DNA of 64,000 bases. Source: Zygotorulaspora mrakii (Eukaryota > Ascomycota > Saccharomycetes > Saccharomycetales > Saccharomycetaceae). The notes below the pieces were generated by a model that made no database searches, was not told where the DNA came from, and worked only from the letters and a program-made list of their open reading frames with translations. The stretch is taken from NCBI RefSeq assembly GCF_013402915.1, contig NC_050723.1, positions 62,001 through 126,000 of the forward strand. Reading direction: 5' to 3'. A program made the position numbers and the translations under genes. Positions 18,038 to 28,908 of the stretch are shown here, in pieces. Each line of letters opens with the position of its first letter. Position 1 is the stretch's first letter.

Positions 18038-21000
18038 TCAGTTTTTGATGACCATTGGCCTATCATGCGCACTTTGAGATCTCAACCTATCTGGATGATC
18101 CATATATATGCAGTCCAAGCTGCTCATGACGTTGTACAAAACAAGCTTTCCAAGCTCCTCTTCAGAATAGCCTTGCAATTGCCTGAAAGAGGTTCCTGTG
18201 GGAGTGCTGAACGATATGCCCAATTTGATTTTTGCAAATTCTTTTTGCCCCAGGCCAAATTTCTCATGTAATCTTGCCCTAGTTTCAGAAAATGTTTCAT
18301 TAGGTAATAATTCAAATAAAAACGAAATACCATGCCTATTTTCCATATCCTTGAAGTATTGAACCACTGCCACTAAACGCCCTTTTATACTTTGGTCATC
18401 ATTTTCTACAGTTCCCAAGTCTTCCTCGTCGATAGCGTCATTGTCTGCATTTTCTGCAGAATTGTCCATCTGTCTAACGAGAGCTAGCTCTTGTGGAAGA
18501 ATACGGCCAAATAGCAGAACAGATTTTCCTATGCTCTTCATTGTACTGTTTTCTGACAATATGCCTTGAAATTGAAAATTATAATTTGTCCAAAGTAGAA
18601 TATTACCTTTTTCCTCATCAGAGAAACCTATTTTCGCTTGGATTTTGTCTAAAAACTCCTTTACCGTACAATCATTTTTCACTTTGAATTCATAAGTCTG
18701 ATAGTGGATATAACTATCTCTGAGCCAGTGTAATTTCAAAGATCTTAAATGTTCTAGGTCTTTTAAGCGCACAGATAAAACCTCGTATTCAAACAATGGC
18801 TTAACATCGCAATTATAATCTCTAACGATATAATCGCTGAGGACCGAGTCTGATTTCATTGGGAATCTACCATTAGCGTAGAGAGCAAAAATCTTAAGGT
18901 ATTCCGCTTGTACATTAGTATGCAGTGCAACTACGTTGGAAACTTCTGTGTATGTCGCATGTGCTGATATCCAAAACTCAAAACTCTCTGGAGAAGAGTT
19001 CTGTATAACGTACTCCTCTGTTGATTCCTCAGCTTTCGTAAAAGTAAGCTTAATTCTGTGCCGCAAATACTGATAAAAATCAAGAAGGTTCCTGTATACC
19101 GGAAGTACTTTAGGTACTTCCGATTTGGTTTGGAAGGCTAAAATATCTCCTGATGACAGTTCGGCAGCATAAAATTTCTCCTGGTTTGGAACTAACTCAA
19201 TGGACCCTGGTTGCAACTCTTCATAAAACTCCAGTGGCCCCACTGTACCGTTAATTTCATTCACAACATCGGTAAGAGTTGATACACTACTTAATTGATT
19301 TACTGTACAATATCCGAAGCCTTTTAATGACTGCGACTGTGGGTCGAATTTCTTCAAAAAAATAAGTTGGGAGTTCAAATCAGCATTAATTAGCGGTATT
19401 TCATCCTGAGAGACAAGCTTTGTGACATTCTCCCTTAAATTATCAATCAATTCATCAGTTAGGCAAACGGATGGCAGAACACCCGAAATTTTTAATTTCA
19501 CCAGAAAGTTTAGGTCCAAATACGGCTCTTCAACAAAAATGTCTAAAGCCGATACTCTCCCAGTGCTCTCATTTTCAAAAATATCTTCCAGCGTCATTTC
19601 TTCAATATCTGGGGGTAGTGGCTCTTCTAGACGTAGAGTAGCATTCCTACGAAATCCCATCTTCCAATACCTAACGTTCTTGCCATGTGGTATGCCTAGC
19701 TGCTCATTAAGCTTTTTGTAGACATCTTTCATATAAGTTTTCGAAGTTATCCTCAACAACTTTGATGATGCATCCTCTGAATTCAATTCTGGCGAGTATG
19801 TAGATGAGCGCATGTTTGGACAAATATCGAAGCCCTCGTAATGAATAAAATTTTTTGCAGAATTGACACGAATTGAAGTGTATAAGTGAGCTTCTCTAAT
19901 GTCTTTCTCTCTTGCCTCACGTTCAGTGTTTTCCTGTTGGACGCTGCGTACAACATGCTCAGGTACGTCTGTTTCAGTAACTGGTTGCAACAAGTCATCT
20001 TCCCTGCTGGCTTCCACATAGACAAGCATATAAGCATTTGTATGACGGGCAACTAAGTATTCTTGACACTGTTCCCGAGTCATAGTACGAAGTTTTTCGT
20101 CTGGTAACCTATCGAAACCAAAGTTGTCATCAAAAACTTGCTTGCTAGTAACCTTCCAAACCCTTTCATCATCAAATCTATACCATTGGTCTGCAGTATT
20201 CGGTTTTATCAATGCATAATAGTGCCCGGTTGATATATCCCCTGTGTGAACTAAAACGCCATGCAAATTATAGATGCGAGGACCAGGGGTTGCCTTCAAG
20301 ACATCTTTATCCATGTATGGAGAGAGATCAATACTTTCAGGAAATTCATAACGATCATTCACTTTAATCAACTGATCATAGTTGAAGTCATACTCGAACC
20401 TCTTCAATTGTAAATGCAGTACGGAAGGAAATGCTTCGAATACGACACCTTTCTTGGCATCTTGAAGGCCAAAATCTTGAGCTGCATATTGATTTTCTCC
20501 ATCCATTAACTCCACTTCTATGTAATTTTCGAAAGATTCTTTTAAAGACTTCATGTTTTTTACATTTAATTGAATATCCCAAAAATCCTCCGTCCGCACA
20601 CTTTCATAGTCAACATTTATGCATTTGATATAGCTTTTCATCTTTCCAACAAACAGCTCATTTAGTTTGCCTTCAACGGATGTGCCCTTCATTCTTGTTT
20701 CCAATCTGTCCATTAAAATACGATTCAACTCTTGAACGTCATGCTGGGTGAACGCTTCGACATTATCCCACCCAAACGATCTCGTTAACTCCATAGTATC
20801 CAACGGATACTTAGAGACCTGTAGCTGATAGAATGCCCTTTGTAGAGCAAGTGTCACACTATCATTAGGATTTTCGTTTTCAGTGGGTATCTGGTATACC
20901 AGTTTCCTGAAATACTTTGTGAAAAAATATGACTGCAGTAATGAATTCAAATAGCACGTTGCCCCCTGATTCCTGAAGCCCACGTAACCAGTTACTTTCT

Positions 21001-21589
21001 TGGAATCATAATTGATAAAATTATGCCATAAAACCCCAGTTTTGTCCTTCAGGACTCGTATGTATGCCGTGATATTCAGTTTCGAATCACTTAAAAGACC
21101 CGACACGCGCCCTTTAGTGGGATATTTCAAATGATTCAGATCTATAAAGTTTGCAAACCCCCAATCAGTATCTGAGGCATTAAATCTATGATGCGAGCTG
21201 TTGACTATGTGGACTTTGTCATCCTCTCCTGGTTTTGAGAGCACAATGCTAAACTGAGCGCAACAATACCAGTCAGGATTCACCACCTCCATTTCTTCCG
21301 ATTCTGGATTTCTTCTCTCTTCCGCATGCGGTTCTAAGTAAACAGCCAGACTCTTATTCTGGTTTCCCTGTGGGAAGAGAAGCAAATCCCACTCAAACTC
21401 ACCAATTCTAAATCTTTGTGAGACATACTTATCATTGGTCAATTCATACCATCTATCAATATGCCACGTGAATCCATGCTCCGTTTGAACTTCTATCTCT
21501 TCTTCACTATCAAGTTTAGGAAGTACTTCACCAATCGTCTTACCCAGATCAATCGGTTCCGTAACCGTACCGGTTATCTCTTCAGTCAT
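18038..21589 (-). CDS. UBP15: Ubiquitin-specific protease Ubp15 (USP7/HAUSP type)
   Basis: Deubiquitinase that removes ubiquitin from targets including Clb5 and peroxisomal factors. 1183 residues (S. cerevisiae 1230). Order: N-terminal MATH/TRAF domain (about 35-180); USP catalytic domain from about 200 with Cys-box FRNQGATCYLNSLLQS (nucleophile C212) and His-box GDISTGHYYALIKP at about 455; then a long C-terminal region with the ubiquitin-like folds of USP7 relatives. The longest frame starts at a GTG (21592); the ATG at 21589 directly after it is taken as the start. Divergent from YME2. Confidence 0.95.
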   Translation of the reverse strand: MTEEITGTVTEPIDLGKTIGEVLPKLDSEEEIEVQTEHGFTWHIDRWYELTNDKYVSQRFRIGEFEWDLLLFPQGNQNKSLAVYLEPHAEERRNPESEEMEVVNPDWYCCAQFSIVLSKPGEDDKVHIVNSSHHRFNASDTDWGFANFIDLNHLKYPTKGRVSGLLSDSKLNITAYIRVLKDKTGVLWHNFINYDSKKVTGYVGFRNQGATCYLNSLLQSYFFTKYFRKLVYQIPTENENPNDSVTLALQRAFYQLQVSKYPLDTMELTRSFGWDNVEAFTQHDVQELNRILMDRLETRMKGTSVEGKLNELFVGKMKSYIKCINVDYESVRTEDFWDIQLNVKNMKSLKESFENYIEVELMDGENQYAAQDFGLQDAKKGVVFEAFPSVLHLQLKRFEYDFNYDQLIKVNDRYEFPESIDLSPYMDKDVLKATPGPRIYNLHGVLVHTGDISTGHYYALIKPNTADQWYRFDDERVWKVTSKQVFDDNFGFDRLPDEKLRTMTREQCQEYLVARHTNAYMLVYVEASREDDLLQPVTETDVPEHVVRSVQQENTEREAREKDIREAHLYTSIRVNSAKNFIHYEGFDICPNMRSSTYSPELNSEDASSKLLRITSKTYMKDVYKKLNEQLGIPHGKNVRYWKMGFRRNATLRLEEPLPPDIEEMTLEDIFENESTGRVSALDIFVEEPYLDLNFLVKLKISGVLPSVCLTDELIDNLRENVTKLVSQDEIPLINADLNSQLIFLKKFDPQSQSLKGFGYCTVNQLSSVSTLTDVVNEINGTVGPLEFYEELQPGSIELVPNQEKFYAAELSSGDILAFQTKSEVPKVLPVYRNLLDFYQYLRHRIKLTFTKAEESTEEYVIQNSSPESFEFWISAHATYTEVSNVVALHTNVQAEYLKIFALYANGRFPMKSDSVLSDYIVRDYNCDVKPLFEYEVLSVRLKDLEHLRSLKLHWLRDSYIHYQTYEFKVKNDCTVKEFLDKIQAKIGFSDEEKGNILLWTNYNFQFQGILSENSTMKSIGKSVLLFGRILPQELALVRQMDNSAENADNDAIDEEDLGTVENDDQSIKGRLVAVVQYFKDMENRHGISFLFELLPNETFSETRARLHEKFGLGQKEFAKIKLGISFSTPTGTSFRQLQGYSEEELGKLVLYNVMSSLDCIYMDHPDRLRSQSAHDRPMVIKN

Positions 21590-21946
21590 CACTCTATAAA
21601 ATCAGTCTGTCACTTGAAAGCAAGATCTGTTCAATAAGTAAAAGATGCTGGGAGGATGAAAGCTTTTGAAGACCTTCGAGAACACAATTCTTCCAAGTCC
21701 CTCTCTGTTCCGCCATGGATCGTTTTGAAAACGGGGCATACCTTAATTTTGCCGTTTCGAAAGGGGGCAGGATGTCCGGGAAGCAAACTTAGAAAGTGAA
21801 AGTAAGAGACTTTCGTTACCCGAAGGCCAAATGATAATGAATGTTACAAGTACCAGAAGACATTCAGTGAACCCTGTGAAGATCGTTGTGATTGTTAGAG
21901 GTAGGTGAGGTTTATATATAAGACAGCTGTTAGCCTGCTTTTTGCC
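21590..21946. other. UBP15-YME2 divergent promoter
   Basis: 357 bp. Contains a Reb1 site (21816-21822), GTCCGGG (21774-21780) and TATATATA immediately upstream of the YME2 ATG (21912-21919). No gene seen. Confidence 0.5.
21816..21822 (+). promoter_or_regulatory. Reb1 general regulatory factor site
   Basis: TTACCCG, the Reb1 core, sits in the UBP15-YME2 divergent promoter, 227 bp from UBP15 and 125 bp from YME2. Position fits nucleosome-depleted-region formation. Confidence 0.5.
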
Positions 21947-24385
21947 ATGTTTTTGAGACTATATTCAGCCAGATCATTGGTGGGAAGGCGAGTAAATCGT
22001 CTGCATTGGCCCTCGGTTTCTAGGGTTAAGAGATATGTATCTTCTGAAATTCAGCAAAAGGACGTACAGGCAGGTGAATCCACGACTGCAACAGATACTG
22101 GTATAATCCACAAGACTGAGGAGGAGACGCTGATTTACTTCGACAATGTATATCCGAGAGCGACATCGCTTTGGAGTCCTGCTCAGTGGTACAATCTGTT
22201 GCTTACGAATCAGTCAAGAGACGCTGTAAGAGAAAAGATTAAGAACTTTGCGAGTCCGCCAAGCAACCCTGTCTATGGATTAGAGTTGATATCCTCAATC
22301 CCCGTGAAGAGAGACGGGGGCGTCTTTGCCACATTTCTGGTACCACCTCAATACACGAAAGCTCAAGTTAATGCCATGATACAACAGAACACAGCCAAGG
22401 AATCGAGCACACCGGTTCTCTCTTATTTTACCAAAGCATCGGCCTTTCCAGTAAAGGGATACCCGTGGATTGAAGACTTGAAGAGGTTGCCAAATAAGAC
22501 TATTCTCATAAAGTTTCAAGGGCCTGCCCTTACCGAAGAAGAAATATATTCGCTATTCAGAAGATATGGCACTATTTCTGATATTTTTCCTGCTAGTGGT
22601 AGTGACAACTCCGCCAGAGTCAAATACAGATCTTTTAGGGGTGCGATATGCGCCAAGAATTGTGTTTCAGGTATCGAAATTCACAATACGGTGCTACATA
22701 TTCAATATGAAAGAATCGCACAAGGTCACCTGCTCAATAACTTTTTTGTGAACCATACGAGAATAGCCATTCCAGTTGTAATCGCTCTCCTGTCTATCGT
22801 TGCCGTTTTAATTTTTGATCCTATCAGAGAGTTTTCTATAGAGCAGAAGATTACCCACAGATATTCTATATCCTGGGATAACCATTGGTTAAAACGTATC
22901 AGAAAATTAGGCTCCTCAACAATGTCGCAATTTAGAAATTATTGGTATTCTGAAGATTCTTCTCAGTCGAAAAAACACCTATGGGAAGAACGTATAGAAA
23001 AAGTGAACGATTTGAAAATGTGGCTAGAGGAGAATAATAACACATTCGTCGTTATTAGAGGCCCTCGTGGCTCTGGGAAGCATGAACTCGTTATGCAACA
23101 TACACTTTTGGAGAGAGAAAATGTCTTATATTTGGACTGCGATAAGTTTATTAAGTCGCGTACTGACGCCAAATTTTTGAAAACTGCCGCAAGCCAGTTG
23201 GGATATTTCCCAATATTCCCATGGTTTAATTCCATTACTAATGTAATCGACTTGATGGTACAGGGTTTAACTGGTCAAAAGAGTGGTCTTTCTGAAACAA
23301 AAGAAGCACAGTTTAGAAATATGCTGACAACTTCTTTGATGTCAATAAGACACATCGCTCTTAAGGGATATAAATCTAGTGTCAAAGTGGGTGAAGATTT
23401 GGTCAACGTGAAGGAAGAAGATTATTTGCAACAACACCCAGAAGAGAAGCCAGTTATTGTCATCGATAGATTCACGGGCAAATCTGAAATAAATGGATTT
23501 GTTTATAAGGAGTTATCCGACTGGGCAGCCATGTTATTGCAGATGAACTTGGCCCACGTTATCTTTTTGACTGAATCTGTAGCACCTAATCAGCTGCTTT
23601 CCGAATCTCTGCCAACTCAAGTTTTCAAAACTTTGATTCTTTCTGATGCGTCTAAGGAAAATTCCAAGAAGTACGTTTTAGCTCAATTAAGAGATCAATT
23701 GCATAAAGATGAAGACAATGATAACAGTCAAAGCACTGAAAAAGAGGTCTTGGCGGACAGGACCACCCAGGAGATAGACGAAGCGTTGGATCCACTAGGT
23801 GGTAGAATGTTGGATCTGCAAGCTTTTGTAAGAAGAGTCAAATCTGGAGAAGAGCCCAAAGAGGCCCTCGAAAAAATGGTTGAACAAGCTTCGGAACATA
23901 TAACACAGATCTTCCTGAGTGATAAGGTGGATTCCTTAAAGAGCGCCCAGGCATGGGAACTGATTGAAATGTTAAGTAAAAAGCCGAAGATATCTTTTGA
24001 GGAGATTGTATTCAAGCCACTTTTCAAAGCAGCACCCGAATTGGGTATTACCGAGCTCGAAAACAATGGCCTGCTAGGTGTTTCAAGAGACAGAGGTGTC
24101 ATCAAAGAGATTCAACCGGCTAAACCGTTATTTAGAGCTGCATTTCAATATCTTTTGAAAGATAATGAGTTGTCGACAATTCTCAAAACGCGTTATCTCT
24201 TGAGGGTTGTAAGCTTCGAAACGGGCAGAATCAAAAAATGGGAGGAGGAGTTGCGACCACTTGGCAAAGTAGAGGACACAAAATTGTTCAAAAGTAGGCT
24301 GAATTATCTTTCGAAAAAGATAGAGCTAAGCAGTAGCGTCATTGACGATTGCGAGGCACAGATCAAACAGCTCTCGAAGCGATAA
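21947..24385 (+). CDS. YME2: Mitochondrial inner-membrane protein Yme2/Rna12
   Basis: Inner-membrane protein affecting mitochondrial nucleoid structure and escape of mtDNA to the nucleus. 812 residues from the ATG at 21947 (S. cerevisiae 850). The longer frame upstream opens with GTG and includes TATA-box-like DNA, so it is rejected as the start. Order: basic, hydroxyl-rich mitochondrial presequence (MFLRLYSARSLVGRR); RRM-like domain at about 184-260; one membrane segment at about 273-291 (IAIPVVIALLSIVAVLIF); then the RNA12 P-loop domain with Walker A GPRGSGKH near residue 372; and a C-terminal coiled coil. Same-strand neighbour of ATM1, also mitochondrial, as in S. cerevisiae YMR301-302. 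Confidence 0.93.
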   Translation: MFLRLYSARSLVGRRVNRLHWPSVSRVKRYVSSEIQQKDVQAGESTTATDTGIIHKTEEETLIYFDNVYPRATSLWSPAQWYNLLLTNQSRDAVREKIKNFASPPSNPVYGLELISSIPVKRDGGVFATFLVPPQYTKAQVNAMIQQNTAKESSTPVLSYFTKASAFPVKGYPWIEDLKRLPNKTILIKFQGPALTEEEIYSLFRRYGTISDIFPASGSDNSARVKYRSFRGAICAKNCVSGIEIHNTVLHIQYERIAQGHLLNNFFVNHTRIAIPVVIALLSIVAVLIFDPIREFSIEQKITHRYSISWDNHWLKRIRKLGSSTMSQFRNYWYSEDSSQSKKHLWEERIEKVNDLKMWLEENNNTFVVIRGPRGSGKHELVMQHTLLERENVLYLDCDKFIKSRTDAKFLKTAASQLGYFPIFPWFNSITNVIDLMVQGLTGQKSGLSETKEAQFRNMLTTSLMSIRHIALKGYKSSVKVGEDLVNVKEEDYLQQHPEEKPVIVIDRFTGKSEINGFVYKELSDWAAMLLQMNLAHVIFLTESVAPNQLLSESLPTQVFKTLILSDASKENSKKYVLAQLRDQLHKDEDNDNSQSTEKEVLADRTTQEIDEALDPLGGRMLDLQAFVRRVKSGEEPKEALEKMVEQASEHITQIFLSDKVDSLKSAQAWELIEMLSKKPKISFEEIVFKPLFKAAPELGITELENNGLLGVSRDRGVIKEIQPAKPLFRAAFQYLLKDNELSTILKTRYLLRVVSFETGRIKKWEEELRPLGKVEDTKLFKSRLNYLSKKIELSSSVIDDCEAQIKQLSKR

Positions 24386-24857
24386 TAGCGTTAAATGCTT
24401 TTCCAACCCTAAATATTCCCTTCTTACAAGACTTATTTCAAGATTTCAATATGCATGTAAATAGTTATATTTGACCTAATAATATTTTTGCTGATTTTTG
24501 TGCCTACACTTCTTACTCACAACTAAGGCTCGCCAATTAACCAATTCATGATAATATTTACAATTGTGTTATGAAGAACAATTCCTGGGAGGCGCTACAC
24601 TGAGAAGGATAGGGCCAAGAGTAGTAAGATCAACCTTTGACATGTCTTATCATCAAAGCACACTCCAACCTTTTTGATCAAGGTTCACGTGAAATGTCAA
24701 ATTCAACTTTTTTCCACATTTTTACTCCGTTAAGTGTAATGAATACCTACATACTAATGCAATCTTATCAAATTGTTACAAGCCTTTGTACAGTTTGAGT
24801 TGTTTGACACATTAATTGATTTGATTATCAAAATTCCAGTAAACATATTTCCAAGCG
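24386..24857. other. YME2-ATM1 intergenic region with ATM1 promoter
   Basis: 472 bp, AT-rich. Contains one strong E-box palindrome (24684-24693) and no gene that I can support. Confidence 0.5.
24684..24693. promoter_or_regulatory. Cbf1-type E-box in the ATM1 promoter
   Basis: TTCACGTGAA, a 10-bp palindrome around CACGTG, lies about 165 bp upstream of the ATM1 ATG. Cbf1 or another bHLH factor (Tye7, Ino2/4, Pho4) could bind. No AT-rich CDEII or CDEIII follows, so it is not a centromere. Confidence 0.5.
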
Positions 24858-26945
24858 ATGCTACGGGTGGGTCATCCCCTTTTAAGAGAGCCGCTAATTT
24901 TTGTACCGCACCGATTAATAGGGAGAGGACCACTCAAACTTAAGGTAGCTTTCTTTTCCTCTGCCAGGACTTTGAACCTTTCCAAAAAAAACGGTTACTT
25001 ATTACAGAAATCTAAAGGAAATCTTGTGAGCAAATCTATCGATCAAACGAAAGTGCTTTCATCGAAACCTAAGGCAGACAAATCCGGGTCCCGAGCGCCA
25101 ACCATCTCAGAGTTGAAGATTCTAAAGAACCTTTTCCATTATATCTGGCCAAGGGGTAACTCGAAAGTCAAGTCGAGAGTCATATTTGCTATAGCTCTTC
25201 TGATAAGTGCAAAATTATTGAATGTGCAAGTGCCATTTTTTTTCAAACAAACAGTTGACTCTATGAACGTTGATTGGTCTGATGCCACGGTTGCTTTACC
25301 GGCAGCAATTGGGTTGACTGTTGTTTCTTATGGTGCTGCCAGATTCGGGGCAGTTTTATTTGGTGAGCTAAGAAATGCTGTCTTTGCTCGTGTGGCTCAG
25401 AATGCTATCAGAACTGTTTCTTTAGAAACTTTTAAACATTTAATGAAACTCGATCTTGGTTGGCATTTGAGCAGACAAACGGGAGGATTAACCAGAGCAA
25501 TGGACAGAGGTACTAAAGGTATCTCTTACGTCCTACAAGCGATGGTGTTTCATATTATTCCCATCGCATTTGAGATATCAGTGGTTTGCGGAATTTTGAC
25601 ATATCAATTCGGGGCTTCCTTTGCTGGTATAACTTTCACTACAATGTTATTATACTGTATTTTTACATTCAAGACGACGGCCTGGAGAACAGAATTCAGA
25701 CGGGAGGCTAATAGAGCAGATAACAAGGGTGCAAGTGTAGCACTCGATTCTTTGATAAATTTTGAGGCTGTAAAATATTTTAATAACGAGAATTATCTTG
25801 CCAATAAGTATCATGATTCTTTGCTGAAATATCGAGACTCGCAGATTAAAGTTGCTCAGTCGCTAGCCTTTTTGAATTCAGGTCAGAATTTGATATTCAC
25901 GTCTGCTTTAACTGCAATGATGTACATGGGATGCACCGGTGTCATTGGTGGAGATTTAACCGTAGGTGACCTAGTATTGATCAACCAGTTGGTTTTTCAA
26001 CTCTCAGTGCCACTGAACTTTTTGGGCAGTGTGTACCGTGAACTGAAACAGTCATTGATCGATATGGAGTCTCTATTCAAACTAAGAGAAAATCCTATAA
26101 GAATAAAAAATGTTGAAAGACCACTAATGTTGCCTGCGGGCAAAGGCCCGTTAGAGATCAGATTTGAAAACGTCACATTTGGATACGATACCAAGAGAAA
26201 GATCCTCAGGAATGCATCATTTGTACTACCCGGAGGTTTGAAAACTGCTATTGTTGGCCCATCTGGCAGTGGCAAGTCTACCATATTGAAGTTGGTTTTC
26301 CGCTTTTACGATCCAGAACAAGGAAGGATACTAATAAATGGTACAGATATCCGAGAATACGATATTGATTCTTTAAGACGCGTGATGGGTGTGGTACCAC
26401 AAGATACTCCACTGTTTAACGATACTATTTGGGAGAACGTCAGGTTTGGGCGGATCGATGCTACGGACAAGGAAGTCACCGAAGCAATTGAAAAAGCGCA
26501 ATTGAGTGGTTTAATGCACAAGCTACCGGCGGGATCAAATACAATTGTCGGCGAAAGAGGCCTGATGATCAGCGGCGGAGAAAAGCAAAGACTAGCAATT
26601 GCAAGAGTACTTCTTAAAAATGCCGACATAATGTTTTTTGACGAAGCCACAAGTGCCCTAGACACCCACACCGAGCAGTCGCTTCTTAAGACTATAAGGA
26701 ACAATTTCGACAAAAATTCAAAAACGAGTATCTATATCGCTCACAGACTGCGGACTATTGCAGACGCCGACAAAATCATCGTGCTCGAAGACGGTTCTGT
26801 CAAAGAAGAAGGAAAGCATTCAGAACTCTTAGGGAAACCAGATTCTCTTTACAGAGAGCTTTGGAACATCCAAGAAAATCTCGACATGTTAGCAGAAGAA
26901 ATTAAGGAGGAAGAGAGCCAGGAGAGCCATCTTGGAAAAGATTAG
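24858..26945 (+). CDS. ATM1: Mitochondrial ABC transporter Atm1
   Basis: Inner-membrane half-transporter exporting a glutathione-linked sulfur compound needed for cytosolic Fe-S protein assembly; its loss causes mitochondrial iron overload. 695 residues (S. cerevisiae 690). Order: basic mitochondrial presequence (about 1-85); six-helix ABC membrane domain (about 105-400); nucleotide-binding domain with Walker [10 protein letters not shown] (467-475), signature [13 protein letters not shown] (from 571), Walker [13 protein letters not shown], and H-loop IAHRLRT. All catalytic motifs are intact. It follows YME2 on the same strand. Confidence 0.97.
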   Translation: MLRVGHPLLREPLIFVPHRLIGRGPLKLKVAFFSSARTLNLSKKNGYLLQKSKGNLVSKSIDQTKVLSSKPKADKSGSRAPTISELKILKNLFHYIWPRGNSKVKSRVIFAIALLISAKLLNVQVPFFFKQTVDSMNVDWSDATVALPAAIGLTVVSYGAARFGAVLFGELRNAVFARVAQNAIRTVSLETFKHLMKLDLGWHLSRQTGGLTRAMDRGTKGISYVLQAMVFHIIPIAFEISVVCGILTYQFGASFAGITFTTMLLYCIFTFKTTAWRTEFRREANRADNKGASVALDSLINFEAVKYFNNENYLANKYHDSLLKYRDSQIKVAQSLAFLNSGQNLIFTSALTAMMYMGCTGVIGGDLTVGDLVLINQLVFQLSVPLNFLGSVYRELKQSLIDMESLFKLRENPIRIKNVERPLMLPAGKGPLEIRFENVTFGYDTKRKILRNASFVLPGGLKTAIVGPSGSGKSTILKLVFRFYDPEQGRILINGTDIREYDIDSLRRVMGVVPQDTPLFNDTIWENVRFGRIDATDKEVTEAIEKAQLSGLMHKLPAGSNTIVGERGLMISGGEKQRLAIARVLLKNADIMFFDEATSALDTHTEQSLLKTIRNNFDKNSKTSIYIAHRLRTIADADKIIVLEDGSVKEEGKHSELLGKPDSLYRELWNIQENLDMLAEEIKEEESQESHLGKD

Positions 26946-27130
26946 CCGTAGCAAAATTAAGTCTAGCTTGTAAGTATAGACTGTACATAGTAACGAAGAG
27001 GACCATTGTATATATATTCCACAAGTATCTCAATTTCTAATGTGTAATGAGCTTTTTCACTTTTTCACTTTTCCATTCAAATTTCTTTTTACTAACAATT
27101 TAGGTTTGATATGGCTATGGCCCTAAAAAA

Positions 27131-27136
27131 TGACTC
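27131..27136 (+). promoter_or_regulatory. Bas1/Gcn4 site in the ADE4 promoter
   Basis: TGACTC is the core bound by Bas1-Bas2 and Gcn4 in purine-synthesis promoters. It lies 245 bp upstream of the ADE4 ATG. Purine and amino-acid starvation control is inferred from this. Confidence 0.6.
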
Positions 27137-27212
27137 TGATGCAAGAATTTTTAATTGATGAAAATATTAGAGATTTCAATTATACTAAATTTCAGCTTCT
27201 CTATTAGAAAAA

Positions 27213-27341
27213 ATGAAAATTTTGGTCGATAATGGCAAAGACTTTCTTGAAACTGCCTTACAGAAGCTCTTTGAAGTAGATTCAAGCATTACACGTTCTC
27301 TTCGTGATAAACAAGGAAACGAGCTCTACAGAGCAGGCTAA
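27213..27341 (+). other. 42-codon ORF in the ADE4 leader (uORF or small gene)
   Basis: An ATG frame of 42 codons ends 34 bp before the ADE4 start. The product begins MKILVDNGKDFLETALQ and ends ELYRAG. It is hydrophilic, amphipathic-looking, and has no stop-rich character. I do not recognise it. It may be an upstream ORF in the ADE4 transcript, a small gene, or chance. Confidence 0.25.
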
Positions 27342-27375
27342 TATAATCGAAGAGGTTTTATAGACATTTGAGAAA

Positions 27376-28908
27376 ATGTGTGGTTTAGTGGGTATTGCCT
27401 TGGCAGACGAGTCCTCTATTGTAGCACCTGAGTTGTGCGATGGATGCATATTCTTGCAACACAGAGGTCAAGATGCTGCAGGTATAGCAACCTGTGGATC
27501 TCGTGGTAGAATATACCAATGTAAAGGTAACGGTATGGCTCGTGATGTTTTTACACAAAAAAGAATTTCTGGATTGGCAGGATCTATGGGTATTGCACAT
27601 TTGCGTTATCCAACCGCAGGCTCATCAGCAAACTCTGAGGCACAACCATTTTACGTGAATAGCCCGTATGGTGTAATGATGGCCCACAATGGTAATCTGG
27701 TCAACACTGTATCATTGAACCGCTATATGGATGAGGATGTTCACAGACATATCAATACCGATAGTGATTCAGAACTTCTTTTAAATATATTTGCGGCTGA
27801 ACTTGAGAAGCACAACAAATACAGGGTAAACAATGAAGATGTTTTCCACGCGTTAGAAGGTGTGTACCGCCTGTGCCGTGGTGGGTATGCTTGTATTGGT
27901 ATGTTGGCTGGATTTGCGCTCTTTGGGTTTCGTGATCCCAATGGTATTAGACCGCTACTTTTTGGCGAAAGGACTAATAAAAATGGTACTAAAGACTATA
28001 TGTTGGCATCCGAAAGTGTTGTGCTAAAAGCTCATAATTTTTCAACCTACCGTGATCTCCTACCTGGTGAGGCAGTCATAATTCCAAAGAACTGTGGCAA
28101 ACAAGTACCTGAATTTAAACAGGTAGTACCAATGAACTCGTATAGACCGGATCTGTTCGAATATGTTTATTTTGCAAGACCTGATAGTGTTCTTGATGGT
28201 ATCTCTGTGTATCACACAAGACTTGATATGGGTACAAAGCTAGCTGAAAACATTTTGAGACAAGTCAAATCTGAAGATATAGACGTTGTTATCCCAGTCC
28301 CTGATACGGCAAGAACATGTGCTTTGCAATGTGCTAATGCCTTGGGCAAACCATATAGAGAAGGTTTTGTTAAAAACAGGTATGTTGGGAGAACGTTCAT
28401 CATGCCAAACCAAAGAGAGCGTATATCTTCCGTGAGACGTAAGCTAAATCCTATGCAATCCGAATTTATGGGCAAAAATGTTCTTATCGTCGATGACTCT
28501 ATTGTCAGAGGTACAACATCGATTGAAATTGTAAATATGGCTAGAGAATCAGGTGCTCTCAGAGTTTACTTTGCTTCAGCAGCACCTGCTATTCGCTATA
28601 ATCATATTTACGGCATTGATCTAACAGATACCAAAAACTTGATTGCGTACAACAAGAACAATGAACAGATAGCAGAGGCTCTCGGATGTGACAAGGTCAT
28701 ATATCAATCTCTAGAGGACTTGATCGATTGTTGTAAGAATGACAAGATAGATAAATTCGAGGTTGGTGTCTTTACTGGGAACTATGTTACTGGTGTGGAG
28801 GATGGATATCTCCAAGAGCTAGAAAGGGTTCGTGCACTTAACAAAGCTAATCAATCGAATGCGAAAGCAGAGGTAGACATCGGTATTTACAATTCGGGTG
28901 ACTACTGA
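27376..28908 (+). CDS. ADE4: Amidophosphoribosyltransferase Ade4 (first step of purine synthesis)
   Basis: Converts PRPP + glutamine to 5-phosphoribosylamine, the committed step of de novo purine synthesis. 510 residues, identical in length to S. cerevisiae Ade4. MCGLVGIALAD puts the catalytic Cys2 at the N-terminus of the class II glutamine amidotransferase domain. The phosphoribosyltransferase domain carries the PRPP loop VLIVDDSIVRGTTS at about 369-382. All key residues are present. Bas1/Gcn4 site upstream. In S. cerevisiae the next gene is DYN3; here gene-free DNA and a quinone reductase follow. Confidence 0.98.
   Translation: MCGLVGIALADESSIVAPELCDGCIFLQHRGQDAAGIATCGSRGRIYQCKGNGMARDVFTQKRISGLAGSMGIAHLRYPTAGSSANSEAQPFYVNSPYGVMMAHNGNLVNTVSLNRYMDEDVHRHINTDSDSELLLNIFAAELEKHNKYRVNNEDVFHALEGVYRLCRGGYACIGMLAGFALFGFRDPNGIRPLLFGERTNKNGTKDYMLASESVVLKAHNFSTYRDLLPGEAVIIPKNCGKQVPEFKQVVPMNSYRPDLFEYVYFARPDSVLDGISVYHTRLDMGTKLAENILRQVKSEDIDVVIPVPDTARTCALQCANALGKPYREGFVKNRYVGRTFIMPNQRERISSVRRKLNPMQSEFMGKNVLIVDDSIVRGTTSIEIVNMARESGALRVYFASAAPAIRYNHIYGIDLTDTKNLIAYNKNNEQIAEALGCDKVIYQSLEDLIDCCKNDKIDKFEVGVFTGNYVTGVEDGYLQELERVRALNKANQSNAKAEVDIGIYNSGDY

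Larger units (their letters stand above)
26946..27375. other. ATM1-ADE4 intergenic region with ADE4 promoter
   Basis: 430 bp, AT-rich. Contains a Bas1/Gcn4-type TGACTC (27131-27136), a 42-codon ATG frame (27213-27341), and an isolated TACTAAC-TTTAG (27090-27103) that looks like an intron end but has no upstream partner. Confidence 0.5.

Noticed and set aside
27090..27103. TACTAAC-TTTAG as a splice acceptor in the ADE4 promoter
   Set aside because: No GTATGT or similar donor with an ATG exon exists between the ATM1 stop and this point; a GTAAGT at about 26971 has no ATG before it.
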